A stretch of 24,993 nt of DNA from a virus, in IMG/VR virus record IMGVR_UViG_3300025418_000073, positions 1-24,993 of that record. One strand, given 5' to 3'. Numbering within the stretch: the first letter of the stretch is position 1; the number at the start of each line of letters is the position of its first letter. The notes beneath the pieces were generated by a model that had not been told where the DNA came from, searched no databases, and saw only the letters and a program-made list of their open reading frames with translations. Position numbers and translations under genes: made by a program. Below are positions 1 through 6,452 of this stretch, piece after piece.

Positions 1-80
1 CAGTCGTTGCAGAACAACCAGCACCCGCAGAGCCAGCACCTGCTGCTCCAGCGGAACAAGCCACAGTAGCCGCGAGTTAA
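1..80 (+). CDS. C-terminal end of a Pro/Ala-rich virion protein (partial)
   Basis: Only the last 25 residues are inside the window; the reading frame enters at base 3 and stops at TAA 78-80. The visible tail is almost entirely Ala, Pro, Glu and Gln (for example QPAPAEPAPAAPAEQ), a flexible acidic tail. In phages with the downstream gene order seen here, the gene at this place is often a capsid, scaffold or portal gene, so a head protein is likely, but nothing catalytic or diagnostic is visible. The next gene starts two bases after the stop. Confidence 0.6.
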   Translation, partial: VVAEQPAPAEPAPAAPAEQATVAAS

Positions 81-82
81 TC

Positions 83-256
83 ATGGCTGATAAGTGGATA
101 CAGGGTGCAATTCAAAAAGCAGGTGCTTTACGGGAAGCATTGCATGTCAAAGCAGGACATAACATTCCTGCTGCGAAACTTGAGAAAGCATCTCATGCTC
201 CGGGTAAACTAGGACAACGCGCTCGACTAGCGAAGACCCTTAAAGGGATGAAATGA
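83..256 (+). CDS. Small basic phage protein, 57 aa, function unknown
   Basis: Translates as a 57-residue Lys/Arg-rich protein starting MADKWIQGAIQKAGALREAL and ending in KTLKGMK. The pattern of W-I-Q near the start, then GALR, a second basic stretch KLEKA and the ending APGKLGQRARLAKTLK is one I recognise as a recurrent short protein in the head region of environmental tailed phages; no function is established for it. The high charge would suit binding DNA or an acidic capsid tail, which is inference. It starts two bases after the upstream stop, with TC before the ATG, and its TGA overlaps the next ATG (ATGA at 253-256). Confidence 0.75.
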   Translation: MADKWIQGAIQKAGALREALHVKAGHNIPAAKLEKASHAPGKLGQRARLAKTLKGMK

Positions 257-1167
257 CCACCAGTGGATCAGCAGTATTCAATCTTCCGTTCAATGAAATA
301 GCTGAAGAAGCATATGAACGGTGCGGTGTCGAGATGCGTACAGGCTATCAGCTTCGTACCGCTCGACGTAGCATGAATTTGCTGACGATAGAATGGGCAA
401 ATCGCGGGATTAATCTCTGGACGATCCAGCAAGGCGAAATACCTTTAGTCACGGGGCAAGTTTCATATCCCTTGCCGGATGACACCATTGACCTGCTCGA
501 TCATGTGATTCGTACCTATGAAGGTACAAACAATCAGCAAGACATTAACATTACACGTATATCGGAAACGATGTACTCAACGATCCCCAATAAGTTAGCG
601 CAGGGACGTCCTATTCAAGTCTGGATCAATCGTCAGACTGCACAAACTAATCCCACAACCATTCAGTTATCAAGTGCGATTACCGCTACCGCGACATCGA
701 TTGCGGTGACAAGTTCGGTGGGATTAGCGTCAGCGGGGATGGTCATCATCAACGGCGAACAGATTTACTACAACAATATCGAGAATAACGTCCTCAACCT
801 TTGTGCGCGTGGTCAGAATGGCACTACCGCCGCAGCACAGGCCGCAGGATCGTTTATTTCGGTCTACAACAATAACAGCATCAACGTATGGCCTACGCCC
901 GATGGCGGAACTCAATATACGTTTGTGTACTGGCGTTTACGCAGAATCCAAGATACGACTAGCGGTGCGCCCAATGAAGATATTCCTTTTCGCGCATTAC
1001 CTGCATTGATTTCAGGACTGACGTTCTACTTGTCTGGGAAAGTACCGGAAGCGTTTGCGCGGAGTGCAGAACTCAAAGCACAGTATGAAGAACAGTTCAA
1101 CATGATGGCGGGTGAGGATAGAGAAAAGGCGTCCTTGCGATTAGCCCCTAGACAGATGTTCTGGTAA
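253..1167 (+). CDS. Head-tail connector / adaptor-like virion protein with inserted beta domain
   Basis: 304 aa. Residues 10-60 form a helical N-terminus with the pattern RTARRSMNLLTIEWANRGIN, typical of gp4-like or gp11-like connector proteins of short-tailed phages. Residues about 206-304 resume the core (INVWPTPD, then DIPFRALPALISGL and a basic C-terminal helix). Between them, residues about 135-205 look like an independently inserted small beta domain with alternating Thr/Ser/Val strands and the pattern INGEQIYY followed by ARGQNGTTAAA, a module seen in many phage structural proteins. The role would be to join portal and tail. The start overlaps the previous stop and the stop overlaps the next start (TAATG), so it belongs to one long translationally coupled unit. 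The exact connector family is uncertain. Confidence 0.65.
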   Translation: MTTSGSAVFNLPFNEIAEEAYERCGVEMRTGYQLRTARRSMNLLTIEWANRGINLWTIQQGEIPLVTGQVSYPLPDDTIDLLDHVIRTYEGTNNQQDINITRISETMYSTIPNKLAQGRPIQVWINRQTAQTNPTTIQLSSAITATATSIAVTSSVGLASAGMVIINGEQIYYNNIENNVLNLCARGQNGTTAAAQAAGSFISVYNNNSINVWPTPDGGTQYTFVYWRLRRIQDTTSGAPNEDIPFRALPALISGLTFYLSGKVPEAFARSAELKAQYEEQFNMMAGEDREKASLRLAPRQMFW

Positions 1168-1598
1168 TGGCAACACAGTACGCCAGTGGTAAGTATTCGA
1201 TTGCAGAGTGTGACCGTTGTGGACAACGGTACATGCTCAAAGAGCTTAAGAAAGAGATTATCAAGACTAAGCTGTATCAGATTAAGGTCTGTCCTGAATG
1301 TTGGGACCCGGATCAGCCACAGTTATCATTGGGTATGTACCCTGTGTATGACCCACAAGCAGTACGTGAGCCGCGTCCTGATGTCAGTTATTATGCATCC
1401 GGTCAAAGTGGTTTAATGACTAACACCGCAACGACAGGTAATGCAGTGACGCAGCAAGGTTATCCCGAAGAGGGAAGCCGGGTTATACAGTGGGGATGGA
1501 ATCCCATCGGTGGATCGGAAGCAAACGATGCAGGGTTAACGCCCAATTATTTGACGATCCAGTTTGCTATTGGAACATGTACCATATCATCTACGTGA
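1167..1598 (+). CDS. Zinc-ribbon-like small phage protein
   Basis: 143 aa. The N-terminal 50 residues carry two CxxC pairs, C15/C18 and C42/C45, separated by a Lys-rich helical stretch, which is the layout of a treble-clef or zinc-ribbon fold. The rest (residues 55-143) is Gly/Thr/Ser/Asn-rich with no recognisable motif and could be a beta-structured virion part. Similar zinc-ribbon proteins sit beside connector genes in environmental phages, but their role is not known to me. The ATG overlaps the upstream TAA at 1165-1167. Zinc binding is inferred from the cysteine spacing only. Confidence 0.6.
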   Translation: MATQYASGKYSIAECDRCGQRYMLKELKKEIIKTKLYQIKVCPECWDPDQPQLSLGMYPVYDPQAVREPRPDVSYYASGQSGLMTNTATTGNAVTQQGYPEEGSRVIQWGWNPIGGSEANDAGLTPNYLTIQFAIGTCTISST

Positions 1599-1600
1599 GG
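1597..1600 (+). promoter_or_regulatory. Ribosome binding site GAGG deciding the start at 1606
   Basis: GAGG lies five bases before ATG 1606. An in-frame upstream ATG at 1564 lies inside the preceding gene and lacks a good site, so 1606 is the better start. Confidence 0.6.
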
Positions 1601-1605
1601 ACAGA

Positions 1606-1776
1606 ATGGAAAAGAAAACCGTAAAGAAGATCGCTGATCAAGAAATTCACAAGCATGAAAGCCATATGCATAAAGGTAGCAAGCCTACCAAGTTTGCAAA
1701 AGGCGGCGTGACAAGCATGGGCGAAAAGGCTGTAGGTCGTAACATGGCTCGTGTAAACAATCAGAGAGGCCGATAA
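1606..1776 (+). CDS. Small Lys/Gly-rich phage protein, 56 aa
   Basis: 56 residues, very basic, with a His-rich N-terminal half (IHKHESHMHKG) and a C-terminal half with the pattern KFAKGGVTSMGEKAVGRNMA. The KGG followed by GRNMARV ending is one I recognise from recurrent small proteins next to connector genes in uncultured phages; the function is unknown. I chose ATG 1606 because a GAGG lies five bases upstream and because the longer reading (from 1564) would overlap the previous gene by 35 bases. The stop overlaps the next ATG (TAATG at 1774-1778). Confidence 0.7.
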   Translation: MEKKTVKKIADQEIHKHESHMHKGSKPTKFAKGGVTSMGEKAVGRNMARVNNQRGR

Positions 1777-2081
1777 TGAAAGAAATTAACCCGACAAAAG
1801 CAGATAGTCCTGCTATCCACATTGATCGAAAAAAAAATAACGAGCCTGCTGAGTTTTATGCCAAACCTCATACGATGGATGGCAGAACGATTGACGGAAA
1901 TGAAGTCATGGAGCAGGGCGAATATTCCACCAATAAGTCCGCCAGAGAAGCTGGCATACGCGATCCTATTCCTAACGGGGTTAGCTTTGGCGCTTGTAAA
2001 GAGCCTAAGTCTTCTGGCATAGAGATGCGTGGCTTTGGTGCGGCAACAAAAGGTAAGATGTCCAGAGGACCGATGGCCTAA
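1776..2081 (+). CDS. Small accessory phage protein, 101 aa
   Basis: 101 residues, polar, without membrane segments. The C-terminus has the pattern SGIEMRGFGAATKGKMSRGP, which I recognise as a signature of a recurrent small protein in environmental phage genomes, always near connector genes; function unknown. A run of nine A residues lies in the coding sequence at 1829-1837 (Arg-Lys-Lys-Asn), the longest homopolymer I noticed in the window. It overlaps both neighbours by one base, so expression is coupled to the connector genes. Confidence 0.7.
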   Translation: MKEINPTKADSPAIHIDRKKNNEPAEFYAKPHTMDGRTIDGNEVMEQGEYSTNKSAREAGIRDPIPNGVSFGACKEPKSSGIEMRGFGAATKGKMSRGPMA

Positions 2082-3172
2082 TGTATTACGTTGACCTTGT
2101 TTCGGCGATCAACAATTACGCGGAAAACAACTTTCCGACGGCGGTTGTTAATCGTTTTATCGAGCAGTCTGAGCAGCGTATTTACAATGCTGTTCAGATT
2201 CCATCGTTACGCAAGAACGTAACAGGTCAAGTTAGCCCTGCTAATCCGTACTTATCATTACCATCAGATTGGCTTTCAACGTTTTCGTTGGCAGCTTATA
2301 CCTATGCGACCGGTACGGTTACGACTGTATCGGGAAGTAATACCATTACCTTTACAGGAATTACCGCTCAAGTCGGTCAGCAAGTGACGGGAACAGGTAT
2401 TCCTGCGGGAACGATTGTCCTCACAGGTGGAACGACCTCAGCGGTTTTGTCGGCTGACGCGACAGCCAATGGATCAGTCACGGCAGTATTCCAAGGTCCC
2501 TATGCATATCTCCTAAATAAAGACGTCAGCTTTATTCGGGAAGGATTTTCATATCCAACGACTACTGGATTGCCTTTGTATTACTCCCTGTTTGGGCCTC
2601 AAACAACCAATCAATTCAGCATGTCGTTCCTACTTGGTCCAACCCCGGATCAGGTGTACAACATGGAGTTGCACTACAACTACTATCCTACGTCTATCAT
2701 TCAGGCGCAGATCAATTCCTTGGGTAACCCCACTACTTCGGGAACGTTCACTAACGGTTCGTACTACAACACAGCATTGACGGGCGGTACGGGATCGGGA
2801 GCGATAGCAAACGTATTTGTATCCGGCGGTGTAGTTTCTTCTGTGACCTTGCTCGAAGCGGGAACAGGCTATGCCGTAGGCGATGTACTTACAGCGACAT
2901 TACCTTATACAACCGGTACGCCATCATGGAGTGTGTCGGTGACGGTGATTAATAATCCCACCGGAGAAACATGGTTGGGTGATTATTTTGATACTGCCTT
3001 GCTGAACTACTGCATGATGGAGGCAATTACATACACCAAGGGTGAGCAGGACTTGGTTGTGTTGTATCAGAAACGTGCAGATGATGCGTTAGAACTTCTC
3101 AAACAGTTGGGCGATGCGAAAGAGAAGGGTGATTCTTATCGTGATGGAAACCCAAAGTATAAAGTCAGATGA
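2081..3172 (+). CDS. SU10-type adaptor / head-tail connector protein with two inserted beta modules
   Basis: 363 aa. The helical N-terminus (residues 1-60, YVDLVSAINNYAE, then FIEQSEQRIYNAVQIPSLRK) and helical C-terminus (residues 296-350, ETWLGDYFDTALLNYCMMEA, then a long amphipathic helix) match the adaptor proteins that ring the portal in podoviruses. The core is interrupted twice: residues about 77-138 (VSGSNTITFTG, then GTGIPAGTIV) and about 219-290 (GTGSGAIANVFVSGG, then AGTGYAVGDVLTA) look like separate small beta domains common in phage structural proteins. The inserted modules probably point outward and decorate the neck. It overlaps the next gene by ATGA. The adaptor call rests on pattern memory rather than an alignment. 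Confidence 0.65.
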   Translation: MYYVDLVSAINNYAENNFPTAVVNRFIEQSEQRIYNAVQIPSLRKNVTGQVSPANPYLSLPSDWLSTFSLAAYTYATGTVTTVSGSNTITFTGITAQVGQQVTGTGIPAGTIVLTGGTTSAVLSADATANGSVTAVFQGPYAYLLNKDVSFIREGFSYPTTTGLPLYYSLFGPQTTNQFSMSFLLGPTPDQVYNMELHYNYYPTSIIQAQINSLGNPTTSGTFTNGSYYNTALTGGTGSGAIANVFVSGGVVSSVTLLEAGTGYAVGDVLTATLPYTTGTPSWSVSVTVINNPTGETWLGDYFDTALLNYCMMEAITYTKGEQDLVVLYQKRADDALELLKQLGDAKEKGDSYRDGNPKYKVR

Positions 3173-3585
3173 TAGTCCAAACGATCACCAACTCATTTAA
3201 GTCGGACATCCTGCAAGCAGCGCAAAATCTTGCAACGGATTCGTTGTATCTGGCTTTGTTTACCGCGTCAGCGAATTTAAACGCCAATACGGTTGCGTAT
3301 TCCAGCGCCAACGAAGTCACGAGCACAAACTATACAGCGGGCGGAAAATTAGTTACTGGCGTTACGATTACGACAGACACACAAAACAACATTGTGTACC
3401 TTAACTTTAATAACGTGACATGGACGAATGTTTCATTTGTTTGCCGTGGCGCTCTGCTTTACAATCAAACCCGAAGCAATCGTTCTATTGCGGTGTTGAA
3501 TTGGGGATCAGACAAAAACGCAGGACCTAACTTTGTCGTTACCCTACCCGCAAACACATCAACGACAGCCCTAATTAGGCTATAG
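3169..3585 (+). CDS. Small virion protein, paralogue of the gene at 3796
   Basis: 138 aa, starting at an ATGA overlap with the adaptor gene. A helical start (ITNSFKSDILQAAQNLA) is followed by a beta-rich body with many Thr, Asn and Ser. It shares with the protein encoded at 3796-4275 the block SSANEVTSTNYTAGG, a central LYNQTRSN-type segment and the ending NTSTTALIRL, so the two arose by duplication. Proteins of this kind sit beside tail-fibre genes in environmental phages; a minor tail or fibre-base role is inferred. No catalytic motif is visible. Confidence 0.65.
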   Translation: MIVQTITNSFKSDILQAAQNLATDSLYLALFTASANLNANTVAYSSANEVTSTNYTAGGKLVTGVTITTDTQNNIVYLNFNNVTWTNVSFVCRGALLYNQTRSNRSIAVLNWGSDKNAGPNFVVTLPANTSTTALIRL

Positions 3586-3597
3586 ACAAGGACTAAC

Positions 3598-3792
3598 ATG
3601 GCTCTTATCACGACCACAAAAGGCGACATGGACGACTCCCTGTTAGAACACAAAACAGGACAGATTGATAACGATATTGAGTTTACCACTTGGGACGAAT
3701 ACTACTTGGACGGCGAACTGGTACACCGTTCGGCTCATGTGATTTTAAAACAGTCGCCGTTTACGGCTCTTGAAGCCGCAACATTAGGATAA
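3598..3792 (+). CDS. Small acidic phage protein, 64 aa
   Basis: 64 residues with an acidic centre (QIDNDIEFTTWDEYYLDGEL) and a C-terminal amphipathic stretch. An AAGGA site lies a few bases after the upstream stop and before ATG 3598. Proteins of this size and pattern recur between fibre-associated genes in related phages, but no function is known to me. It lies between two paralogues, which makes a structural or chaperone role plausible; that is inference. Confidence 0.6.
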   Translation: MALITTTKGDMDDSLLEHKTGQIDNDIEFTTWDEYYLDGELVHRSAHVILKQSPFTALEAATLG

Positions 3793-3795
3793 ATC

Positions 3796-4275
3796 ATGGC
3801 AAATACCCAATCAATGTGTACTTCCTTTTTAGGACAGTTATTGTCTGCGGGGCATAACTTCGCAAGCAATAACGTGGCTCGTACCATTAACACAGCCGAT
3901 ACCTTTAAGGCGGCTTTGTATGTCACTACCGCAACGTTAAACGCGAGTACCACAACGTATTCATCGACTAACGAAGTAACCGGTACGAACTATACCGCAG
4001 GTGGCGTGACGGTAACGAACGCAACTAACCCGACCTCTACCAATACTTCAACTACCGCAGGGGTAGGATACTGGACGCCATCGGCAAGTATTGTATTTAG
4101 CAACGTGACGCTATCGACTGCGTTTGACACTATGTTGTTGTACAACTCATCTCAGTCTAACGCTGCGGTCGCTGTGTACACCTTTGGTTCGCAAACGATC
4201 ACTGCGGGTAACTTCACGCTGACCATGCCTTCCAATACTTCCACAACTGCTTTAGTTAGACTCCAGACCACCTAA
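3796..4275 (+). CDS. Small virion protein, paralogue of the gene at 3169
   Basis: 159 aa. It shares with the 138-residue protein upstream the block SSTNEVTGTNYTAGG, the segment LYNSSQSN and the ending NTSTTALVRL. It is about 20 residues longer, mostly through a Thr/Asn/Ser stretch after the shared block (NATNPTSTNTSTTAG). It is beta-rich with no signal peptide or catalytic motif. Its start has the TCATG context that recurs in this genome, and its stop overlaps a strong AAGGAG site for the following repeat protein. A tail or fibre-associated structural role is likely from context. Confidence 0.65.
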   Translation: MANTQSMCTSFLGQLLSAGHNFASNNVARTINTADTFKAALYVTTATLNASTTTYSSTNEVTGTNYTAGGVTVTNATNPTSTNTSTTAGVGYWTPSASIVFSNVTLSTAFDTMLLYNSSQSNAAVAVYTFGSQTITAGNFTLTMPSNTSTTALVRLQTT

Positions 4276-4285
4276 GGAGTAAGTC

Positions 4286-6445
4286 ATGTCGCTCGGCTGG
4301 GGTAACAACGGCTGGGGCGTTGATCCGTGGGGCGGCACAGTAATACCAACTGGCGTATCGGCTAGTGGTGTTACGGGGACAGCAGTTAGTAATATCTCTG
4401 TTGCGCTGACAGGAGTCAGTGCAGCAGGGAATACTGGCTCAGAGTTGCCCAATGTCACCGTAGCGTTAAGCGGGGTGGTAGCGGGAGGCTTTACCGGAAC
4501 AGTCACCCCTAATGCATCTGTAGCGGTCTCAGGATCGTCTGCAAGCGGCTTAACGGGTACGGTAACCGCAACGCCTACCTTTGCTCTATCGGGCGTCTTT
4601 GCAAGCGGGTTGACCGGAACGGTTAGCCCATCCTCTGCGGTATCAATCAGCGGTGTCTATGCCGCAGGATTGACGGGAAGCGTTACGCCAAACATTAGCG
4701 TAGCGACTTCAGGCGTATTCGCAACAGGCAGTCAGGGTTCAGAAAGCCCGAACATCACAGTTGCCCTTTCTGGCGTATACGCAAGCGGTTTAACAGGAAC
4801 TGTTACTCCAGTATTCAACATTGCGTTAAGCGGTGTAAGTGCATCTGGATTTACGGGTTCGGTTAGCGCAAACAACACAGTCTCTGTATCTGGCGTTGTC
4901 GCTAATGGTTTAACCGGCACAGCTACGGCTACGCCGACATTCAGTTTAAACGGCGTATCAGCAAGTGGCTTTACGGGTTCTGTATCGCCTAGCAGCAGTA
5001 TTACTGCATCGGGCGTCTTTGCCTCTGGTAATACGGGATCAGAATTACCCAACGTAACGGTAGCGCTTTCTGGCGTCTTTGGAAGCGCCTTTGTGGGTAC
5101 GGTTACTGCTTCGCCAAGTATTGCGATCAGTGGTGTTTCGGCGGCAGGGCTTACGGGTTCTGTTTCGCCAAGTTCGAGTATTGCCCTATCAGGCGTCAGC
5201 GCAAATGGCCTAACTGGAACAATTACTCCTGTTCAATCCATCGCAATCAGCGGCGTATCAGCGAGTGGATTTACTGGAAACGTCACTGCAAGTCCTTCTA
5301 TTGCGGTATCAGGTGTTAGCGCAAGCGGGTTTACCGGAACAGTTTCACCAAGTATAGATAAAGCGGTTAGCGGAGCTTCTGCGAATGGGCTGACCGGAAC
5401 CGTCACGGCTACACCGACCTTTGCATTAAGCGGAGTATTCGCAAGCGTATTGACAGGATCGGTATCGCCAAGTAGTTCCATTGGTATATCGGGCGTATTC
5501 GCGCAGGGCAATACAGGATCAGAGCTACCCAACGTCACCGTAGCCTTGTCAGGCGTCTTTGCGAGTGGATTCACAGGCACAGTCACACCTAACTTTAATA
5601 TCGCGACGAGCGGAGTATCAGCAGCAGGTCTAACGGGTTCCGTTACCCAAAGTAAAAATGTTGCGCTTTCTGGTGTTGCCGCCAATGGATTGACCGGGGC
5701 AGCTACAGCCACACCTCAAATTGCGGTAAGCGGCGTATATGGCAGTGGTTTTGTGGGTTCTGTCACCGCCGTTCCCACAATAGGTTTAAACGGCGTTGTC
5801 GCGGCAGGACTGACAGGCTTAGTATCGACAGGTAAAGATGCTGCGCTGTCTGGTGTTTACGCTACAGGAAACGCGGGATCAGAACTTCCGAACGTCACGG
5901 TTGCCTTATCAGGCGTACTGGCAAGCGGTTATGTCACTGCGCCGTTCCCTATCACGAGCAAGGCAATTAGCGGAGTAGCAGCATCAGGTTTAGTAGGTTC
6001 AGTTACTAACTCTAGCGCTATTGGTTTAAACGGCGTGGTCGCAGCAGGGCTGACAGGTACAATAACCACAACTTATACACAGGCATTAACAGGCGTCAGC
6101 GCGGCGGGTGTTGTTGGAACAGCTACACCTACGTATAGTCGCAGTATATCGGGAGTAACGGCAAGCGGGTCTGTTGGAAGCGTAGGAACGCCTAGAACGC
6201 TTGGACTTACGGGTGCAAAAGCGGATGGTATTTTAGGGGTCATTGGGTACTTTTATTGGAATCCAATAATAGACACGCAAATCCCTAATTGGATTGGTAT
6301 TATAGATACAGAATCGCCAAGCTGGGCGCAGATAAATGCTGATCAAAACCCAAGCTGGAATGGTATTATAGACACGGAAACTGCCAACTGGACGTCAGTC
6401 GATAACCATGATGATGTAATTTGGGAAACAATAACCACAGTATAG
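4286..6445 (+). CDS. Giant repeat protein of 20-residue units, fibre-like
   Basis: 719 aa. Residues 4-17 form a Gly/Trp motif (GWGNNGWGVDPWGG). Residues about 22-652 are tandem 20-residue units with the consensus ALSGVxAxGxTGxVTPxxxx, where the hydrophobic, Gly and Ser/Thr positions are kept. The final 65 residues switch to short Trp repeats (IIDTQIPNW, IIDTESPSW, ADQNPSW, IIDTETANW). A strong AAGGAG lies six bases before the ATG. The regular short repeat suggests a beta-solenoid or extended fibre shaft; location just before another fibre gene supports a host-contact or tail-appendage role. Similar GV-A-G-GT repeats occur in proteins of environmental phages, with no experimentally known role that I can name. 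Confidence 0.7.
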   Translation: MSLGWGNNGWGVDPWGGTVIPTGVSASGVTGTAVSNISVALTGVSAAGNTGSELPNVTVALSGVVAGGFTGTVTPNASVAVSGSSASGLTGTVTATPTFALSGVFASGLTGTVSPSSAVSISGVYAAGLTGSVTPNISVATSGVFATGSQGSESPNITVALSGVYASGLTGTVTPVFNIALSGVSASGFTGSVSANNTVSVSGVVANGLTGTATATPTFSLNGVSASGFTGSVSPSSSITASGVFASGNTGSELPNVTVALSGVFGSAFVGTVTASPSIAISGVSAAGLTGSVSPSSSIALSGVSANGLTGTITPVQSIAISGVSASGFTGNVTASPSIAVSGVSASGFTGTVSPSIDKAVSGASANGLTGTVTATPTFALSGVFASVLTGSVSPSSSIGISGVFAQGNTGSELPNVTVALSGVFASGFTGTVTPNFNIATSGVSAAGLTGSVTQSKNVALSGVAANGLTGAATATPQIAVSGVYGSGFVGSVTAVPTIGLNGVVAAGLTGLVSTGKDAALSGVYATGNAGSELPNVTVALSGVLASGYVTAPFPITSKAISGVAASGLVGSVTNSSAIGLNGVVAAGLTGTITTTYTQALTGVSAAGVVGTATPTYSRSISGVTASGSVGSVGTPRTLGLTGAKADGILGVIGYFYWNPIIDTQIPNWIGIIDTESPSWAQINADQNPSWNGIIDTETANWTSVDNHDDVIWETITTV
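4349..6240 (+). repeat. Tandem 60-bp coding repeat, 31 complete units
   Basis: From 4381 to 6240 the sequence reads as 31 consecutive units of exactly 60 bases, plus a partial unit from about 4349. I see no insertion or deletion between units: the Gly-Val and Gly-x-Thr-Gly codons fall at the same place in every 60-base line. Units differ mostly at third codon positions. A distinct unit type encoding GSELPNVTVALSGV recurs at about 4441, 4741 (variant ESPNI), 5041, 5521 and 5881; a second type encoding TATPTF recurs at about 4561, 4921, 5401 and 5701 (variant TATPQI). Confidence 0.9.
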
Positions 6446-6452
6446 GAAAATC

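Noticed and set aside
4732-5712. Long antisense reading frames opposite the 60-bp repeats (4732-5052 and 5233-5712)
   Set aside because: They mirror the repeat periodicity of the sense gene and lack independent start signals; the open frames follow from its restricted codon set.
4349-6240. Regular 60-bp spacing resembling a CRISPR or satellite array
   Set aside because: The whole period is protein-coding and diverged throughout, with no identical repeat separated by unique spacers.
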